Below, piece by piece: positions 62,623-64,000 of a stretch of 64,000 bases of DNA. This DNA is from CAZEDM01 sp964511075 (lineage in GTDB: Bacteria > Zixibacteria > MSB-5A5 > RBG-16-43-9): the NCBI GenBank assembly GCA_964511075.1, contig CAZEDM010000004.1:219631-283630 (forward strand), in the 5' to 3' direction. The notes below the pieces were generated by a model that saw only the letters and a list, made by a program, of their open reading frames with translations, did not search any database and had not been told where the DNA came from. A program made the translations under genes and the position numbers. How positions within the stretch are numbered: position 1 is the first letter of the stretch; every line of letters starts with the position of its first letter.

Positions 62623-63999
62623 CTACTTGCCAAGGTCTTTCCAGTCAGGATCACCAAAGAGTCCAGGAGTCCTGAAAATGTAAGCCGCCTTATGAGCAGC
62701 ATCGACATAGGGTGACTCTAAGAAGAAGCGGTTCTTGTCGATAGGTGCAGCTCCACCCTTGAACAGGTAGTTGACGCAGTAGATAACGTCGCTGATATCG
62801 GTATTGCCGTCGCAGTTGACATCCATCTGGTTCTTGAACTCGATGGGCAAAGCACCACCCTTGTACAGGTAGTTGACCATATAGATGACGTCGGAGATAT
62901 CCAGGTCTCCATCTTTGTCCACGTCTCCACGGTAGAAGCCTTCCTGATGCAGGATGTTGTAGAGGAAGTGTCTCCAGTCAGCATTTGAAGTCGGAGGATC
63001 GCTCATATCTATGGCTCCGGGATAACCCCACTTGACCCACTTCTCTATGCGAACCTGTCCGGGCTGTAAATCAAAGGGCACGTCCGCAAACAACAGGGCC
63101 ATATCATCTCCGGCTAAGGAATCAGGAATATCGGTTCCTACTCCAAGATTCTCCATCCAGTACTTCAACGAGTCCACATACTGACCATCGTATATCCTGG
63201 CTCCATTCTGGAGACCCCAGTTGGTCATAGCGTAATCTCCAACTATGGCCGGCTTCTTGGTCATTCCGAATACCAGGGTATCGTTGACGTCCTCAAACAT
63301 CCAGGCGGAGTTGTGCACTGCATCCCAGTTCACATGGGTGGCGTTGTCGCCGATGTCGATGTCGTTGAGTATACCTGACTGCAAGTTAAGCACAGAAGTC
63401 TCACCCTGGTTCTCCAGCACGAACACGTGCTCGATCGCCAGCTCGCAATCCTGGGTTCCGCCAACCGGCACCCAGAAGCCGAAGATATACTCGGTGATGT
63501 AGATATCATAGACGCTGTGCTTGAACTTGTAGGTTCCCTGCTCAATAAAGTAGTCACCAGCAGCTCCACTGACGGTGAAGGTGTCAAAGGCCGGTGCAGC
63601 TAACGGATCGAAGCTGTAAGTCGGATGATAATCACCATAGGAGCAGTTCAGGTCACTCTGGTCAGTACCAAGGATGTAGCTTCCATAGTATCCACCGTTG
63701 ACATAAGTGGCTCCGTCACCGTTGAAGTTAACCTCCCACTCAGCATCCGCGATTCCACCGTAGTTGTTGTCCTCCTCGTAGGACTGGGAGCCTTCAACAT
63801 AACCCTTCATATACTTGGCACCCTTCGCCACTCCTATCTTCTGCTCTATCTCTACGTAAACCGGGTACGCGGGATCATAGGTTCCATGAAATGGCTGATG
63901 CTCAACCCTGAAGTTCTGATCCTGGAAGTCTACCCAGTTGGTAGTATAATCCGGTAACCAGATAAATCCACCCGGGCTGATCGAAGGCCAGGCTGCAAA
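62623..63999 (-). CDS. Large secreted protein with dockerin-like pair, 5' end missing
   Basis: At least 459 codons open to the right edge (translation enters as FAAWPSISPGGFIWLPD), so the true start is outside the window; the Val-start at 63831 is internal. The upstream part is a beta-rich region with no recognised family (PFDLQPGQVRIEKWVKWGYP). A dockerin-like pair lies at GDVDKDGDLDISDVIYMVNY and VNCDGNTDISDVIYCVNYLF, followed by about 45 residues ending GDPDWKDLGK. Unlike the other dockerin proteins here, the pair is not at the extreme C-terminus. It may be part of a very large surface or extracellular protein. Confidence 0.75.
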   Translation of the reverse strand, partial: FAAWPSISPGGFIWLPDYTTNWVDFQDQNFRVEHQPFHGTYDPAYPVYVEIEQKIGVAKGAKYMKGYVEGSQSYEEDNNYGGIADAEWEVNFNGDGATYVNGGYYGSYILGTDQSDLNCSYGDYHPTYSFDPLAAPAFDTFTVSGAAGDYFIEQGTYKFKHSVYDIYITEYIFGFWVPVGGTQDCELAIEHVFVLENQGETSVLNLQSGILNDIDIGDNATHVNWDAVHNSAWMFEDVNDTLVFGMTKKPAIVGDYAMTNWGLQNGARIYDGQYVDSLKYWMENLGVGTDIPDSLAGDDMALLFADVPFDLQPGQVRIEKWVKWGYPGAIDMSDPPTSNADWRHFLYNILHQEGFYRGDVDKDGDLDISDVIYMVNYLYKGGALPIEFKNQMDVNCDGNTDISDVIYCVNYLFKGGAAPIDKNRFFLESPYVDAAHKAAYIFRTPGLFGDPDWKDLGK

Positions 64000-64000
64000 A

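Overview
The window looks like a chromosomal segment of an uncultured Gram-negative (diderm) bacterium. Outer-membrane physiology is visible: a heptosyltransferase fused to a GmhB-type phosphatase, a LapA/LapB pair, an outer-membrane barrel and several lipoproteins. Secreted proteins end in dockerin-like pairs of the form (D/N)xxDVxYLINYLFKGGxAP. Such tails are common in candidate phyla of the Zixibacteria/KSB1/FCB type; this placement is an inference from gene style, not a phylogeny. No rRNA, tRNA, CRISPR array or prophage was seen.

Layout. 0-7 kb, mostly minus strand: cytochrome c maturation (ccmC partial, ccmB, ccmA), lepB, an 11-heme cytochrome c fused to a cytochrome b-like membrane part, rseP and dxr. 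7-9 kb, plus strand: a QueG-like Fe-S protein, a YbjQ protein and rubrerythrin. 9-13.6 kb: miaB and two lipoproteins (a TolB-like propeller and a DUF885 protein). 13.8-19.1 kb: an A+T-rich, four-gene, translationally coupled cassette (vsr, dcm, a double-GHKL ATPase, a receiver-like protein) bracketed by imperfect ~50 bp direct repeats. It is the strongest candidate for an undescribed defence/epigenetic system here. 19-31.6 kb: dnaJ, an O-antigen-ligase/TPR protein, an ACT protein, a TPR lipoprotein, a CreD-like protein, csp, dnaK, grpE and hrcA, with a grpE tail remnant and an orphan small gene inserted between grpE and dnaK.

32-43 kb is a secretome region: an M28 peptidase with a nested propeller, an AarF/UbiB kinase, an NlpC/P60-like dockerin protein, and four tandem propeller paralogues whose C-terminal halves are nearly identical. 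43-50.5 kb: a repeat-rich intergenic island, rnhC, efp with an unusual tip residue, and a regulatory block (WYL regulator, two proteins with histidine-kinase dimerisation-type helices but no ATPase, a sigma-54 response regulator, an HDOD/HD protein). 50.6-55.4 kb: a PHP phosphatase, an MBL hydrolase, the GT9-GmhB fusion, uppP and an OM barrel. 55.6-56.5 kb: a lone PD-(D/E)XK-like nuclease bracketed by perfect 29 bp direct repeats. 56.6-64 kb: mutS, a TPR-SPOR protein, lapB, a four-helix-bundle gene with an early amber codon, lapA, and a dockerin-bearing secreted protein that runs off the edge.

Two repeat themes cut across the window. First, intergenic hairpins have stems that differ in sequence but keep pairing, many followed by CCCTACA. 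Second, degenerate 7-8 bp tandem repeats sit directly at the 3' ends of five minus-strand genes. Both nuclease-bearing cassettes lie between direct copies of hairpins carrying GTCGGG/CCCGAC stems, which suggests these elements mark where accessory genes enter.
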